64,000 nucleotides of DNA from an uncultured Lachnospiraceae bacterium. Its GTDB lineage: Bacteria > Bacillota > Clostridia > Lachnospirales > Lachnospiraceae. The position numbers and the translations under genes were made by a program. Below are positions 16,716 through 27,326 of the stretch, piece after piece; the stretch's first letter is position 1; every line of letters begins with the position of its first letter. A model generated the notes under the pieces. The model saw only the letters and a program-made list of their open reading frames with translations. It was not told the DNA's origin and made no database searches. The stretch is from the NCBI GenBank assembly GCA_947167135.1, contig CAMVGV010000002.1, positions 32,119-96,118 on the forward strand, given 5' to 3'.

Positions 16716-18029
16716 TCATCTTTCCTTTATTATAAACCTAAGAGGCGTTCCGGTAAATCCAAAAGCGTTCCTTATCTGATTTTCCATATATCTCACATAT
16801 GAAAAATGCATAAGCTCCTTATCGTTAACAAAGATCACAAAGGTGGGCGGTCCCACGGAAACCTCGGTCATATAGAAGAGCTTCAGTCTCTTACCCTTAT
16901 CGGCAGGGGGCTGCTGCAGTGTGACGGCCTCGGTCATGATCTCATTAAGGACACCGGTCTGTATCCTTAAGGTAGCGTTTTCTATCACTCTGTCGATTAT
17001 ATCATATAATTTGAAAAGTCTCTGCCCTGTTTTTGCAGAAATAAAAATAATCTCCGCATAGGGCATAAAAGAAAGAACACTCCTTATTCTTTTCGTGTAA
17101 TCATTGACAGTCTTATTGTCCTTATCAATGCTGTCCCACTTATTGACAGCGATAATACAGCCCTTCCCCCGGTCGTGGGCGATGCCTGCGATCTTCGCAT
17201 CCTGCTCGGTCACACCTTCATTGGCATCAATAACGATAATGACAAGATCCGATCTTTCAACCGCGCTTACGGTACGGAGGATCATAAAGTGCTCCAGCTC
17301 CTCCTTAACCTTATTCTTCCTCCTTAGTCCCGCCGTATCGATAAACACATATTCCTTTCCGTTATGCTTAACGGGTGTGTCTATGGCGTCTCTGGTGGTT
17401 CCGGCGATGTCGGAAACTATAACCCGGTTTTCCCCGATAAGTCTGTTGATTATGGAGGACTTTCCCACATTCGGCTTACCCACTATGGCTATACGGGGCC
17501 GGCTGTCGTCATCCTCATTATCCGCCTTATCCGGAAAATGCTTCACCACCTCATCCATAAGGTCTCCGATACCCTTTTTCTGTCCTGCGGATATGGCAAT
17601 CGGATCTCCCATTCCGAGATTATAGAACTCGTAGACATCCATCTCGGACTTTTCAAAGCTGTCAACCTTATTAACCGCAAGAACCACATTCTTTCCGGAA
17701 CGCCTTAAGATGTCGGCAACCTTTGAATCCGCGTCGGTCAAACCCGATTTTACATCAGTTATAAAAACAATGACATCAGCGGTATCAATGGCGATCTCTG
17801 CCTGATCCCTGATCTCGGACAGCATATTGTCCTTGCTGTCAGGCTCAATACCCCCAGTATCGATCACGGTAAAATCCCGGTCAAGCCAGCTCACATCCGC
17901 ATAAATACGGTCTCTGGTGATCCCCGGGGTATCCTTGACTATTGAAATACGTTCACCGGCAAGAACATTGAATAATGTGGACTTTCCCACATTCGGTCTC
18001 CCAACCAGTGCTACAATCGGTTTACTCAT
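16716..18029 (-). CDS. der: Ribosome biogenesis GTPase Der (EngA)
   Basis: Helps assemble the 50S ribosomal subunit. The 437 residues carry two tandem GTPase domains: the first with GRPNVGKST (9-17), DTPGI and NKVD, the second with GKPNVGKSS near residue 185, DIAGTTRD and NKWDS. A KH-like domain makes up the last 80 residues. Der is the only family with this double arrangement. The DUF512 gene lies upstream and plsY downstream on the same strand, a grouping common in Clostridia. Confidence 0.97.
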   Translation of the reverse strand: MSKPIVALVGRPNVGKSTLFNVLAGERISIVKDTPGITRDRIYADVSWLDRDFTVIDTGGIEPDSKDNMLSEIRDQAEIAIDTADVIVFITDVKSGLTDADSKVADILRRSGKNVVLAVNKVDSFEKSEMDVYEFYNLGMGDPIAISAGQKKGIGDLMDEVVKHFPDKADNEDDDSRPRIAIVGKPNVGKSSIINRLIGENRVIVSDIAGTTRDAIDTPVKHNGKEYVFIDTAGLRRKNKVKEELEHFMILRTVSAVERSDLVIIVIDANEGVTEQDAKIAGIAHDRGKGCIIAVNKWDSIDKDNKTVNDYTKRIRSVLSFMPYAEIIFISAKTGQRLFKLYDIIDRVIENATLRIQTGVLNEIMTEAVTLQQPPADKGKRLKLFYMTEVSVGPPTFVIFVNDKELMHFSYVRYMENQIRNAFGFTGTPLRFIIKER

Positions 18030-18064
18030 TTTTCCTTTTCCCCAAAATCAAAAGGTTTTCATAT

Positions 18065-18088
18065 GTCACTTGCGGTTCCGCAAGTGAC
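18065..18088. repeat. Perfect 11-bp hairpin upstream of der
   Basis: GTCACTTGCGG and CCGCAAGTGAC flank two bases. There is no T-run on either side, so it is not a standard terminator. It lies in the 230-base gap between DUF512 and der. Confidence 0.6.
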
Positions 18089-18118
18089 TGTTCTGAATAG
18101 TTACATCAAAAGTAAATA

Positions 18119-18256
18119 TCATTCTGAGCATCTTTGTCATTCTGAGCGAAGCGAAGAATCTTCCCAATCCGGATGAAATATCCTTAAATGTTACTTCGCA
18201 TCTCGTTTCCCGGGGCGGCATCCCGCATCTTCGATTTGGGATATGCGTCGCATCCG
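18119..18256 (+). repeat. Repeat copies, including the GGGGCGGCATCCC hairpin variant
   Basis: One truncated and one complete TGTCATTCTGAG...GAAGAATCTT unit (18119-18162) are followed by a degenerate copy of the CGGGGCGGCATCCC hairpin module (about 18212-18256), which ends in TCCGCTCCTCAG. Confidence 0.8.
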
Positions 18257-18260
18257 CTCC

Positions 18261-19595
18261 TCAGTATGTCATTACGATCTTCCTTATAAAATCCTCTCCG
18301 TCGGTCCTAATTATCCGCACCGGAACCCCGAGAGCCTCCGAAACATCGCCAATCCTCATATCATCAAGCAGAATATCCGTATCAGCTCTTAAAAGATTCT
18401 CCGGAAGGAAAAGCACCTCGCCAAGCACCTTCCCCTTTAGTGCTCCCACAATATCCTGACCGGTAAGAAGACCGCTGACAGTGATCCGCTCTCCGAAAAA
18501 AAGATTTTTGACGGGATAATAATGAACCCTGATACCCGGATAAAGCCCTGACAGCTTATTAAGGCAGTCCCTTATATAATCCTGCATAAGGAGCCCTCCG
18601 CATAGGGACAGTTCCCGTACCGTATCCTGTGGCGGATAATCCTCCGGATGCTCCCTTAGATCAACAAGGCATTCCTCAAATTCATCAAGAAAGGAGCGGA
18701 TCATTCCCACACCGTTTTCGTACTGAAGATAACCGTCATAGCTCTCTGCCGGAGGGATCTCCGCATCTGCCATAATATAAAACTCATCCCCGGCATGGAC
18801 AAAGTAGGTTCCGTACTTCGAAAAAAGCTTATCCTGCCAGGAATGAATAAGTAAAAGAACCTTCCTTGCATCCTCCCTGTCAAAACCCTCCAGGGGGAAA
18901 AGCCCCTCCCTGTACTTTGTGAGCCCCACCGGCACAACGGAAACGCTTTTAAGATGAGGAATATATTTTGACAGCTCCCGTATGGAAAAGTCAAGCTCCT
19001 TACCGTCATTTAAGCCCTTGCAGAGAACGATCTGTCCGTTCATCTCAATCCCGGCTTCAAAGAGCCTGTCAGCCTTCTTCAAAGCCTCCCCGGCAAAACG
19101 GTTATTAAGCATCCTGCAGCGAAGAGCCGGATTCATAGCCTGAAAAGAAATATTGATGGGGCTTAAGCGGTAACGGATGATCCTGTCAATATCCTTATCC
19201 GACATATTGGTAAGTGTAACATAGTTTCCCTGTAAAAAGGAAAGCCTGGAATCATCGTCCTTAAAGTAGAGGCTCTCTCTCATACCCGGGGGCATCTGGT
19301 CGATAAAGCAGAAAACACATTTATTTCTGCAGGAACGGTACTCATCCATAAGACCGTTCTCGAATTCGATGCCGAGATCCTCATCCTCGTCCTTATCGAT
19401 CTCAAGCTCCCACTCCTCACCATTACATTTCCGGATAATAACAGTCAGGAAGGAATCTTCTGTCAGAAACTGGTAATCAAAGATATCCTCAATCTCCTGC
19501 CCGTTTATGCTGATGAGCTCATCACCGGGCTCGATCTCCATTTCTTCCGCAATACTGCCCTCAATGACCCTATGGATTATGTGCTGCTTATTCAT
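18261..19595 (-). CDS. DUF512 / radical SAM-like protein with N-terminal PDZ domain
   Basis: About 444 residues. An N-terminal PDZ-like domain (IIHRVIEGSIAEEMEI, PGDELISINGQ) is followed by a radical-SAM-type segment with cysteines in CRNKCVFCFIDQMPPGMR and a C-terminal DUF512 domain. The spacing C-x3-C-x2-C is present, so it may bind an iron-sulphur cluster and S-adenosylmethionine. The family is widespread in Clostridia next to der, and its reaction is not known to me. ATG at 19595 is chosen over the GTG at 19610 because the latter is too close to GGAGAG. Confidence 0.85.
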   Translation of the reverse strand: MNKQHIIHRVIEGSIAEEMEIEPGDELISINGQEIEDIFDYQFLTEDSFLTVIIRKCNGEEWELEIDKDEDEDLGIEFENGLMDEYRSCRNKCVFCFIDQMPPGMRESLYFKDDDSRLSFLQGNYVTLTNMSDKDIDRIIRYRLSPINISFQAMNPALRCRMLNNRFAGEALKKADRLFEAGIEMNGQIVLCKGLNDGKELDFSIRELSKYIPHLKSVSVVPVGLTKYREGLFPLEGFDREDARKVLLLIHSWQDKLFSKYGTYFVHAGDEFYIMADAEIPPAESYDGYLQYENGVGMIRSFLDEFEECLVDLREHPEDYPPQDTVRELSLCGGLLMQDYIRDCLNKLSGLYPGIRVHYYPVKNLFFGERITVSGLLTGQDIVGALKGKVLGEVLFLPENLLRADTDILLDDMRIGDVSEALGVPVRIIRTDGEDFIRKIVMTY

Positions 19596-19659
19596 TACGC
19601 CCTTATCCACTCTCCAAAATCATTCATTACCCGGGTCACTCCTCTGTTCTGCCCGGTTC

Positions 19660-19985
19660 TCCACACGGCAGCTGCAGGGCAGATCGATAGCGCCGGCTTC
19701 AGTATACCCACAAAAAGATTCTTCGCTCAGAATGACACTAACCGAACGTCATTGGTATCCTACCCACGGATCTCCGGACGGCAGCTGCAGGGCAGATCGA
19801 TAGCGAACGACTGCAGTTTTGCGCCGAAATGTGGCGGTGCGCAGGAGAAAACGCTCTTTTTTCTCCGGAGCACCGTCCATATATTTCGGTGCAAAACAAA
19901 GGTAGAGAGCGTGATCTGACTTCAGCTGCCGTGTGGAGATCCGGGCAAAATCCAACAGCTGCCATACGGAGATTCGGGCCAAACC
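19660..19985. repeat. Palindromic element, copy 1, downstream of the giant gene
   Basis: The core hairpin runs from GGATCTCC (19768-19775) to GGAGATCC (19935-19942). It has inner stems CGGCAGCTG/CAGCTGCCG and GTTTTGCGCCGAAAT (19816-19830)/ATTTCGGTGCAAAAC (19883-19897), and an apical CGGTGC/GCACCG with GGAGAAAA/TTTTCTCC. Extra partial arms lie outside it: a left arm at 19661-19690 and a right arm at 19953-19979. A short dispersed repeat copy (19715-19737) sits between. It fills the 384 bases after the giant gene and holds no gene. Confidence 0.85.
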
Positions 19986-19994
19986 AAACGCATA

Positions 19995-22900
19995 CTACCG
20001 GTCAATCCTGCGTTTACCGGTAAAGTTTCCTTTAGCCTCAATAGTGAGATCCTTATCAGTCCCGGAAACACTGAAGTCTTTCTTCTTTAATCTGATCTTC
20101 TTTCCCGACAAGATACAGGATACCTTCTTAACCCTGCCCCTTTTATCGAACTTAACATCAAGCTTGATATCAGGATCAGAAATGTCAGCAGGAACAATCG
20201 AAAAAGCAAAAGGAGCAGATTTAAGGAGTCTGTTCAGGCTCTTAAACTCCTTACCCTTTAGCTTCAGGGTCATTTGGGCCTGTCCGGCATCCCTGCCCTT
20301 CTTAATCTTTGCCTTGATTTTAGACGGCTGCACGGGATTTCCTTGACTGTCGGTAATACTAAGGGTCACATCCTCGGCTCTCCTCTTGGTATTCTTCCCT
20401 GAACCCCCTAAGATGACAGGATAATGCTTTCTCCCGTTATAAGACACGGAATTAAGCCACTTAAATGTATAGCCTCCGATCTCGGCTACAGAGAAAACAT
20501 TTGCAGCGGATTGTACAGCTGTTTCAGACTTTGTTTCAGCTTCCTCCTCTTCCTCTTCCTCCTTTTCCTTGTCGCTGTCAAGGAAGACATATTCCTTTTC
20601 ATATTGACCCACACTGTAGTCAAAGCTGCTTACCTCACTGTCATTATATCCGTAAAGTGTGGAGTAAGCTTTTATTGTCAGGGACTGGCCGATAAGAATG
20701 GGAATCCCCTCATATTTCTTTCTTTCGCTGTTAGCTTTGTCAGTGGGGTCGCTGCCATCCAGTGTGAAATATATTTCAGCCCTTCTCCCGGTATCACCGT
20801 TATCCGTATCAGGGGTAATGACATCCTTAAAGGCTGCCGAAACATTCTGCTTAACCTCTCCCGGTTCTGCCGAATCCTCCGAAAGGGAAGGCGCATCAAG
20901 AGTAAGCTTTTCCGTAACGTTTCCCGTCCAGGGTCCCGTCTTCTTTGCAGCTCCGAAACCGATGCCGGAATAGCTTAGGACTCCGTCGTCAATTTCAAGG
21001 AAAACCTTCTCTCCCACGCTTAATGGTGAGGCTGTTTTTAGAATAACATTTCTTGCGTATTCGTCCCGTTCGCTGTCAATAATATTATCCGGCTCCTTCT
21101 CCTTGTCAGGAAGCTCAATACTAAAGGGAATATCTTCTCCCGTTTCATCACCTTTCCTAAGGACAAAGGCATTATCCTTCATCAGTCCGTCAGTATCGCT
21201 AATATCCATATATTTATCAAAGGTCACGTATATTCCGTCAGTCAGGAAATTAATGGCCTCGATCTCAGGAGCTTCATAGCTCAATAAAGGAATATTGACA
21301 TCGATCTGAGGAGGCGGAACAGGAAGCCAGTTATAATTTGTCCCCTTATCCACTGCTGCCTTGTCATTATTGCTGTTTCCGGGAAGAAAGCCGTCCGCTT
21401 CGGCAGTCACAAACCATTGTCCTAAGGGCACCATCCACGCATAACGTCCATCTTTACCGGTAGTAAGCACATTTTTCTCCGGCGTGATCTCCCTCTGATC
21501 TGCGGGTATCAGATAGTCGCTTGAAAGATCGGATGAGCCATTCTTAAAAAGTTTAACGGAAGATCCGTCTACCGGATTGGATTTCACACCGGCATAGACC
21601 ACTCCGGAGGGATCATATATTGGCGCATAGGTAGAGGAATCAAGACCGGATGAATTTCTGATATTATTACCGGATCCAACGCGCAGATCCTTCTTCTTTT
21701 TCTTGTAACCACAGGACTCGTCTTCCCTCTCCTCTGCTTCTCTTTCCACGCTGTCAGCTATCCATTCTTCAAGCATCCACCTGTGTTCGTCAAGAGACAT
21801 AGACTGGCTCAGGCTTACCAGGGATGCAAGGGATGTTTCGATAATGACAAGAGCGCTTGCAAGGACAAGAGGTCCTGCAATTCTGGCAAGCATTGACTTA
21901 GCGGCCTTCCCGGCAGCGGTTCTTGTCATTTTCCTTGCAGCGGTTTTCCGTATATAACCCGCCAGGGCTTCCTTGGTTGTCTTATTGATGCCAAAGGTAG
22001 AGCCAAGAGTGAAGACTGTGTTAAAGCCGCCATGCACCAATGTCCAGAACATGGCGTCATTGGTTTCCTGATGGAAGGAATCCAGATCCCGGAGAATGCT
22101 CTGCTGTGTTTGTGCCCTCATCGCCTTGAAGCAGGGGGTTTTAGTAAGGCTCTCCACTTCATAGAAATTATCCGCAAGTGCCTTCATTCCCATAATGGTG
22201 GAAATTGTAGTGCATCCCGCAGCCAGAATTCCCGAAGCAGCGTTGACAGCACTCCAGAATCTCCCGGCACTTCCGATCTTATTCTCACCGATCTTCATAG
22301 CACCGTGGATGCCGTCTATAAGGGCATTTGATACCAGAAGATTAAGTCCTGAGGAAAGGTTCGCGATATCGCCTGATTCGGCCGCGTCTGCGGAACCGGA
22401 CTGGTATATCGGCGAATCGAGGAAATAGCTCACAAGATCCATAGAGCATCCCACCCTCACGCCAAGGATCTGGGCATATGAGCCCCTGTGGGGTCTTTCC
22501 GAGGAACCGGCTTTTCCGCTTGCAGCGGTGACAGTACCTGTCGGAGCTATGCCTATGATATCCGCATCCTCGCCATAGTCCCATTCCTCCGTAATTATCC
22601 CGTTATCATCAACATGGCGCGCACGCGTAAGCTGCACCTCGGCCATAACAGAGGATCCGTCATCTTTTTCCGAAATATAGAAGCAGGTGGTCTGTTCGAG
22701 TATCACATTTCCATCTTTATCGGTCACCACATTTGTTTCAGGGGACATAAAGCAGCCGCTTCCCGGCTTTATCTTCAAGCTGCTGTCATCCCCTTTCCAA
22801 TCCGCAACTTCTGAAGAAGGTGATACGGAACTATCAAAATCCGTGGAAATAAAGGATCTTAGTTCGCTTTCATATCTCTCCCTGTCAAGGGTAATGGCAA

Positions 22901-25900
22901 GGCTTGTAACGGCAAGACCCGTCTGTGAGCCCTCTACAGTGATATTGTCCAGTAATTTAGCGAGATCCGGAGCCTTGCTGTCATCACCTTCGGTATGTGT
23001 CCACTCCGGAACCTTACTATCATCAACCTTTCCGGTATCGGGATCAATATAGTAACATCCGCCATCCAGAAGCTCTTCCTCAAGAGCGTCAGCCATTTCT
23101 TCATAGATCCCGGGATTGTCAACTATATCATCATACAGCTTATTCTCGTCATTAAATGCCAGGGCATATTCCTCAGCATCAACCCTTTCTTCGCTAATGT
23201 CGATAAGATCAAGCTTATCCTCCGGCATATCTTCTTCGCTGCAGAGCTTATAGATATCTGTCTTCTCCATCACACCCTCGGTAAAGGGTCTCCTCGGGGC
23301 ACTGAGATCGGGACCGCTCTCAACGTTCACATCATCTCTCTTAACCGCATAATCCACCTGAGTCTGTATTACTGCAGAGCCTATCCTCTGTTTTTCGGAA
23401 ACATAAACCCCTTCAGACTCTTTCCTTCCGGGAAGCCTGAGAGACTGTCCGTTTTGCATCTTGACAGAAAAGACAATAGGAGCATCCTCTCCCAGCACGG
23501 AACTTCCAAAATCGGGATCCAGAAATTCATCATTTTCAAATTCGGCTCTTACCCTGTAATATACTGCCGTATGCGGTCCCCAGTCGTATTTACGCCCTGA
23601 CATAAGGGAATCATAAAGCCTGCCTTCGCTGTCATAGAGATCAAGGTAGTGGGCTTTCAGGGTCGGAATATCCCCCACTCCTATCACTACCTCACCTGTA
23701 ACCGTATCCATCCACTCCAGCTTATCCTCATCATTCGGTCCGGCTTTAGCACTGATCCTATGGGCAGCCTGCCCTGCAACAAAGCTGTCGGGGAGATTAA
23801 GTGTAACAACCCTGTCCTTTATCCCGCGGCAGTTCCTTTCGGAATAGACCATTTCATCCCCGTCAAAAACAGCAACGGTGTAGGGTTCTGTTCTATTTCC
23901 CGATTCGTCTACAGGAGGGGCGGATATGAGTCTTGCGCTTATGACATTCGAACCGGCACTTTCCGGGAGCTGCAACACCAGACCCGGAGAAGCCACCTCG
24001 ACCTCCCCCACAAGCTGATTTTCATATATGCCTAAGGAATTGCTTCCCTTTTCGATATTTATTTTGGCCCAGACTGTGATGTCAAGGTTTTCTGACCCGA
24101 CTCTCGGAGATGCATAAAGAGTGTACTGGCAGGGGAGACTGACTGAGGGCTCAATTCTTATGTAACCGGAAGGAGTCCCTGCTCCCTCATAACGTATCCC
24201 GTTTATTGTCAGGCACTGAACAGGCGTATTCGTTTCCACATAAATCCCCTTAAGCTTTCCGGCATAGCCCTCATCAAGAGCGATGGTTCCCGTAACCGGA
24301 ACTAATTCATTTGCCGTAAACTGTGCCGGAGCGGACGCACTGGATCTTGGCTTCGTAATGTACAGCTGTTCGGAGATCCTGCTTAGATCATAGGATGCAT
24401 CCGGAAGTGCCGTTGCGGCTCCGCTTTCAATTTTAATATCCTCATATTTCTGCAGCGCGTTTTCTGAGCCATAGTCCCGGTTAAACTGATTCCAGTCTTC
24501 TATAAAGGGATGCATTTCCGTAGAAATCACTGCTATATCATAGGTTCCGGAGTCCCCGGGGCTAAAAAATGAAAGATCTCTGGTGCTTAGTCCATGGACG
24601 GTCTCTTCCCCTGAGCTTCCGATATAGCTCCCTGTGCTATGGTCAAACCATAAAGATTTCAGCCTTATATTTACGGGAGAAGTATTCCTGATCTTCTGGA
24701 CTATGCCTCCCTTAACGGGGAACATGATATCGGCAGTTCCCCTAAGGAACTCATTAACCTCCACATCCTGACTTCCCTCATTAATGACACCGGAGCCGGG
24801 CCAGGACAGCTTCACAGTCCGCTTTGCATCCCCCTCTGCACCGGATGCAAGATTTTGAAGAATATCGGCGTAATATGAATTCCATATCCTGAATCTGATA
24901 TTTTTTTCCGTATTATCTACGAAAATAAAGTGCCCTACCCCAAGATCTCTGCCCGAAGCATAGGCGACTACATTCGTACTCCCGCCTGGAAGCGACTTTA
25001 TGTATCGTACGGTGTCACTGTCCTTCTGATCCTTATAAAAGGAAAACCTGAGATCAAGACATGCGGAGGTATCGCCGGGATTAACGTAGATCCTATGATC
25101 AGCATCGATGTCGTCAGCTTTGATCACTTCATTTCTGTAGGAAAGAGGTGTGCTCAGATAGACGTCCGCCCCCGGATATACACTCACGGAAAAGCTGCCG
25201 TCATCACCTGTAACGGTACTGCCTTCTTTATTTCCGCCGGGAAGGGACTGGTAATATGAAAGCTTTATGTTTTTAACTTTCTCGTCCCCGCTAAGGGCAT
25301 ATAATACTCTGCCGGAAAGAGTTTCGGAAGCCACATAATCCGGGATAGTAAATGTAAGCGACTCCGGATCCGGAACCGCAGTATATGTACGGCCACCACC
25401 TCCTTCAATTTCGAAGCCACCGAAAAAGCTGTTGTCATACTTTCTGCAGAGACCGCTAAAGGCGTTAAGCTCAACTTCAAAGCTCTGACCGACCCTTACC
25501 ACTGCTCCGGGGGAAAGCTCTCTCTCTTTATCTTCGGAAATAAATGTCACGCTTATATCACGGTCTGCCGTGACGGTCATTTTCTCCCCGTTTTGATCAA
25601 GCAGAATGAACTTATCGGGAAGGCTGGTCAGAGCTACCTCAGGGGAAGCAGCACTAAGCTCAACGCTCTCACCCCACTCCACCTTCTTCTCTTCGGTAAA
25701 CCCCGCAATTTCCACAGCCTCCGCTTCTCCGTCAACATTAGCCATGAGCCGAACATTACTGAATACGGAATCCATATCCCCGCCGTAAAGCCTTACCGGG
25801 ACTACCATGGCTTCATTTGCGCTAAGGGTAGCACCGTTCTTTTCTTCCCCCAGCCTTCCGCTCCAGAACCAGCTGTTTTCTTCCGTTCCGTTTTTTGTGG

Positions 25901-27197
25901 TAAAGTCCGCCTGCAGCCAGCAGGAAATACCCTTTGATGAATCTATGATGTTTTTCGGTATGAGTATCCTGGAATAATCCCCTCTTACCGCAAGCGTTAA
26001 TGTTTTAGTCTGGTTAATGGAGGCATCGATTTTATAGGAAGCCTTGAAGGTAAGCTCATATGTCCTTCCGGTACCGGGTACGGCATTTCCGGAAAGAACA
26101 CCGGTAGAAGTGTCAAAAACGAACCCCTCCGGAAGATCCCCTTCCACTATCTCCCAGTCGGCCTCCAGGCTGGACTTAAGGGTATAGGAATAGTCTTTTC
26201 CAAGATATGCTTCCGGAAGCTTTTTGGTGGTTATACTAAAGGCTGAATTCGGCGTTATGGTAAAGTCGATACCCCCGTAAGCCTTTTCCTCATTACCGGA
26301 CTCTGTTGCAATTACGCTTATATGATAGGTCCGGTCCCCGCTGTCATTATCACTGCTGTCTTTCAGCTTAAGCTTACCGCTTATCGTACCTGAAGGATCG
26401 AGGGTAAGTCCGATATCACTGAAGCTTGTATTTGTTGAAGGCGACTCCTCCCAGGTTATATCACCGCTTTTTGCGGGAACGGCAGAAAGAGCAGCATTAA
26501 AGGACTGTCCCTCCATACCGGAAAAAGAGCTGCTCTTTATTACAGGGGCAGTTCCGCCGGAAGCAGTTACGGTCAGCACATCGTCACCCACGGTGCTGAA
26601 GACCGTCTGTCCGCCGGAAGCACCTGAAACGAGCTCCCCATTCAGGGTTACAAGTATATAATATTCACCGGCCGGAACAGGAGACGTTCCGTTCAGAGCC
26701 TTTGAAAAATCAATATTAGTAAACTCAAGCTCGCTGCTATAATCTGCTTTGATTCCCGCCTTCGACATATTGGAAAGCTCTGCGGAGGATGCAGTGGAAT
26801 CAGCAAGAGGGATCCTCACGGAACCATCTTTAGACACAAGGAAAATGCTTTTCAGATGATGGTTTCCCGTTCCGGCCTTATCGGCACTGAATTCCGTCTT
26901 ATCCTGATCAAGGCCCAAAGAGCTTAGGGACGGATCAAAGCTTCCGAGATACAGCTTAACCTTTTCGCTACCCTTAACATTTTTACCGTCCCGGAAGTTA
27001 TCATTGCCAAAAACACTAATAAGCCCTATCGAACCGTCATTCGAGGGTGCGTTCCCAAGCACCTCTTCGGAATCAGAAGAAACCATGTCTAAGTTCTCAG
27101 CATATACTCCCTGTGGCAGCATTGCTGTAAGAAGTGTAACGGAAAGCAGAATGGAGATCAGCTTTCTCAGGTTTCCGAATCTGTTTTTCTTCCTCAT
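19995..27197 (-). CDS. Very large secreted multidomain surface protein
   Basis: About 2400 residues starting with a signal peptide (basic MRKKNRFGNLRK, then a hydrophobic run ending near PQGVYAE). ATG at 27197 is chosen because GGAGGTG lies nine bases upstream. Domains seen: putative Ig-like domains around residues 220-410 (GLTLDPSGTISG, FDTSTGVLSG), many beta-rich repeats, an alpha-helical region near 1600-1830 with a hydrophobic segment (LVLASALVIIETSLASLV), a chitobiase/hexosaminidase C-terminal-like domain near 2160-2230 (YFTLDGSDPT), a poly-Glu linker, and a final fragment resembling the GNYTG repeat of clostridial surface proteins. No LPxTG motif or wall-binding domain is seen. It may mediate adhesion (inference). 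Confidence 0.85.
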   Translation of the reverse strand: MRKKNRFGNLRKLISILLSVTLLTAMLPQGVYAENLDMVSSDSEEVLGNAPSNDGSIGLISVFGNDNFRDGKNVKGSEKVKLYLGSFDPSLSSLGLDQDKTEFSADKAGTGNHHLKSIFLVSKDGSVRIPLADSTASSAELSNMSKAGIKADYSSELEFTNIDFSKALNGTSPVPAGEYYILVTLNGELVSGASGGQTVFSTVGDDVLTVTASGGTAPVIKSSSFSGMEGQSFNAALSAVPAKSGDITWEESPSTNTSFSDIGLTLDPSGTISGKLKLKDSSDNDSGDRTYHISVIATESGNEEKAYGGIDFTITPNSAFSITTKKLPEAYLGKDYSYTLKSSLEADWEIVEGDLPEGFVFDTSTGVLSGNAVPGTGRTYELTFKASYKIDASINQTKTLTLAVRGDYSRILIPKNIIDSSKGISCWLQADFTTKNGTEENSWFWSGRLGEEKNGATLSANEAMVVPVRLYGGDMDSVFSNVRLMANVDGEAEAVEIAGFTEEKKVEWGESVELSAASPEVALTSLPDKFILLDQNGEKMTVTADRDISVTFISEDKERELSPGAVVRVGQSFEVELNAFSGLCRKYDNSFFGGFEIEGGGGRTYTAVPDPESLTFTIPDYVASETLSGRVLYALSGDEKVKNIKLSYYQSLPGGNKEGSTVTGDDGSFSVSVYPGADVYLSTPLSYRNEVIKADDIDADHRIYVNPGDTSACLDLRFSFYKDQKDSDTVRYIKSLPGGSTNVVAYASGRDLGVGHFIFVDNTEKNIRFRIWNSYYADILQNLASGAEGDAKRTVKLSWPGSGVINEGSQDVEVNEFLRGTADIMFPVKGGIVQKIRNTSPVNIRLKSLWFDHSTGSYIGSSGEETVHGLSTRDLSFFSPGDSGTYDIAVISTEMHPFIEDWNQFNRDYGSENALQKYEDIKIESGAATALPDASYDLSRISEQLYITKPRSSASAPAQFTANELVPVTGTIALDEGYAGKLKGIYVETNTPVQCLTINGIRYEGAGTPSGYIRIEPSVSLPCQYTLYASPRVGSENLDITVWAKINIEKGSNSLGIYENQLVGEVEVASPGLVLQLPESAGSNVISARLISAPPVDESGNRTEPYTVAVFDGDEMVYSERNCRGIKDRVVTLNLPDSFVAGQAAHRISAKAGPNDEDKLEWMDTVTGEVVIGVGDIPTLKAHYLDLYDSEGRLYDSLMSGRKYDWGPHTAVYYRVRAEFENDEFLDPDFGSSVLGEDAPIVFSVKMQNGQSLRLPGRKESEGVYVSEKQRIGSAVIQTQVDYAVKRDDVNVESGPDLSAPRRPFTEGVMEKTDIYKLCSEEDMPEDKLDLIDISEERVDAEEYALAFNDENKLYDDIVDNPGIYEEMADALEEELLDGGCYYIDPDTGKVDDSKVPEWTHTEGDDSKAPDLAKLLDNITVEGSQTGLAVTSLAITLDRERYESELRSFISTDFDSSVSPSSEVADWKGDDSSLKIKPGSGCFMSPETNVVTDKDGNVILEQTTCFYISEKDDGSSVMAEVQLTRARHVDDNGIITEEWDYGEDADIIGIAPTGTVTAASGKAGSSERPHRGSYAQILGVRVGCSMDLVSYFLDSPIYQSGSADAAESGDIANLSSGLNLLVSNALIDGIHGAMKIGENKIGSAGRFWSAVNAASGILAAGCTTISTIMGMKALADNFYEVESLTKTPCFKAMRAQTQQSILRDLDSFHQETNDAMFWTLVHGGFNTVFTLGSTFGINKTTKEALAGYIRKTAARKMTRTAAGKAAKSMLARIAGPLVLASALVIIETSLASLVSLSQSMSLDEHRWMLEEWIADSVEREAEEREDESCGYKKKKKDLRVGSGNNIRNSSGLDSSTYAPIYDPSGVVYAGVKSNPVDGSSVKLFKNGSSDLSSDYLIPADQREITPEKNVLTTGKDGRYAWMVPLGQWFVTAEADGFLPGNSNNDKAAVDKGTNYNWLPVPPPQIDVNIPLLSYEAPEIEAINFLTDGIYVTFDKYMDISDTDGLMKDNAFVLRKGDETGEDIPFSIELPDKEKEPDNIIDSERDEYARNVILKTASPLSVGEKVFLEIDDGVLSYSGIGFGAAKKTGPWTGNVTEKLTLDAPSLSEDSAEPGEVKQNVSAAFKDVITPDTDNGDTGRRAEIYFTLDGSDPTDKANSERKKYEGIPILIGQSLTIKAYSTLYGYNDSEVSSFDYSVGQYEKEYVFLDSDKEKEEEEEEEAETKSETAVQSAANVFSVAEIGGYTFKWLNSVSYNGRKHYPVILGGSGKNTKRRAEDVTLSITDSQGNPVQPSKIKAKIKKGRDAGQAQMTLKLKGKEFKSLNRLLKSAPFAFSIVPADISDPDIKLDVKFDKRGRVKKVSCILSGKKIRLKKKDFSVSGTDKDLTIEAKGNFTGKRRIDR

Positions 27198-27326
27198 AAA
27201 TTCATACACCTCCTCACTCAAACGACTCTCTAAGTTTCAAAAAACAGCCTGCATATCCTTATCATCCCGGGCGCAGGAAACACATATCTGACACTTAAGA
27301 TATGAGATACCGCCACGATATGGAAG

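Noticed and set aside
19995..20100. Sortase signal (LPxTG-like) at the end of the giant protein
   Set aside because: No such motif, hydrophobic tail or basic end is present; the protein ends shortly after a GNFTG stretch.
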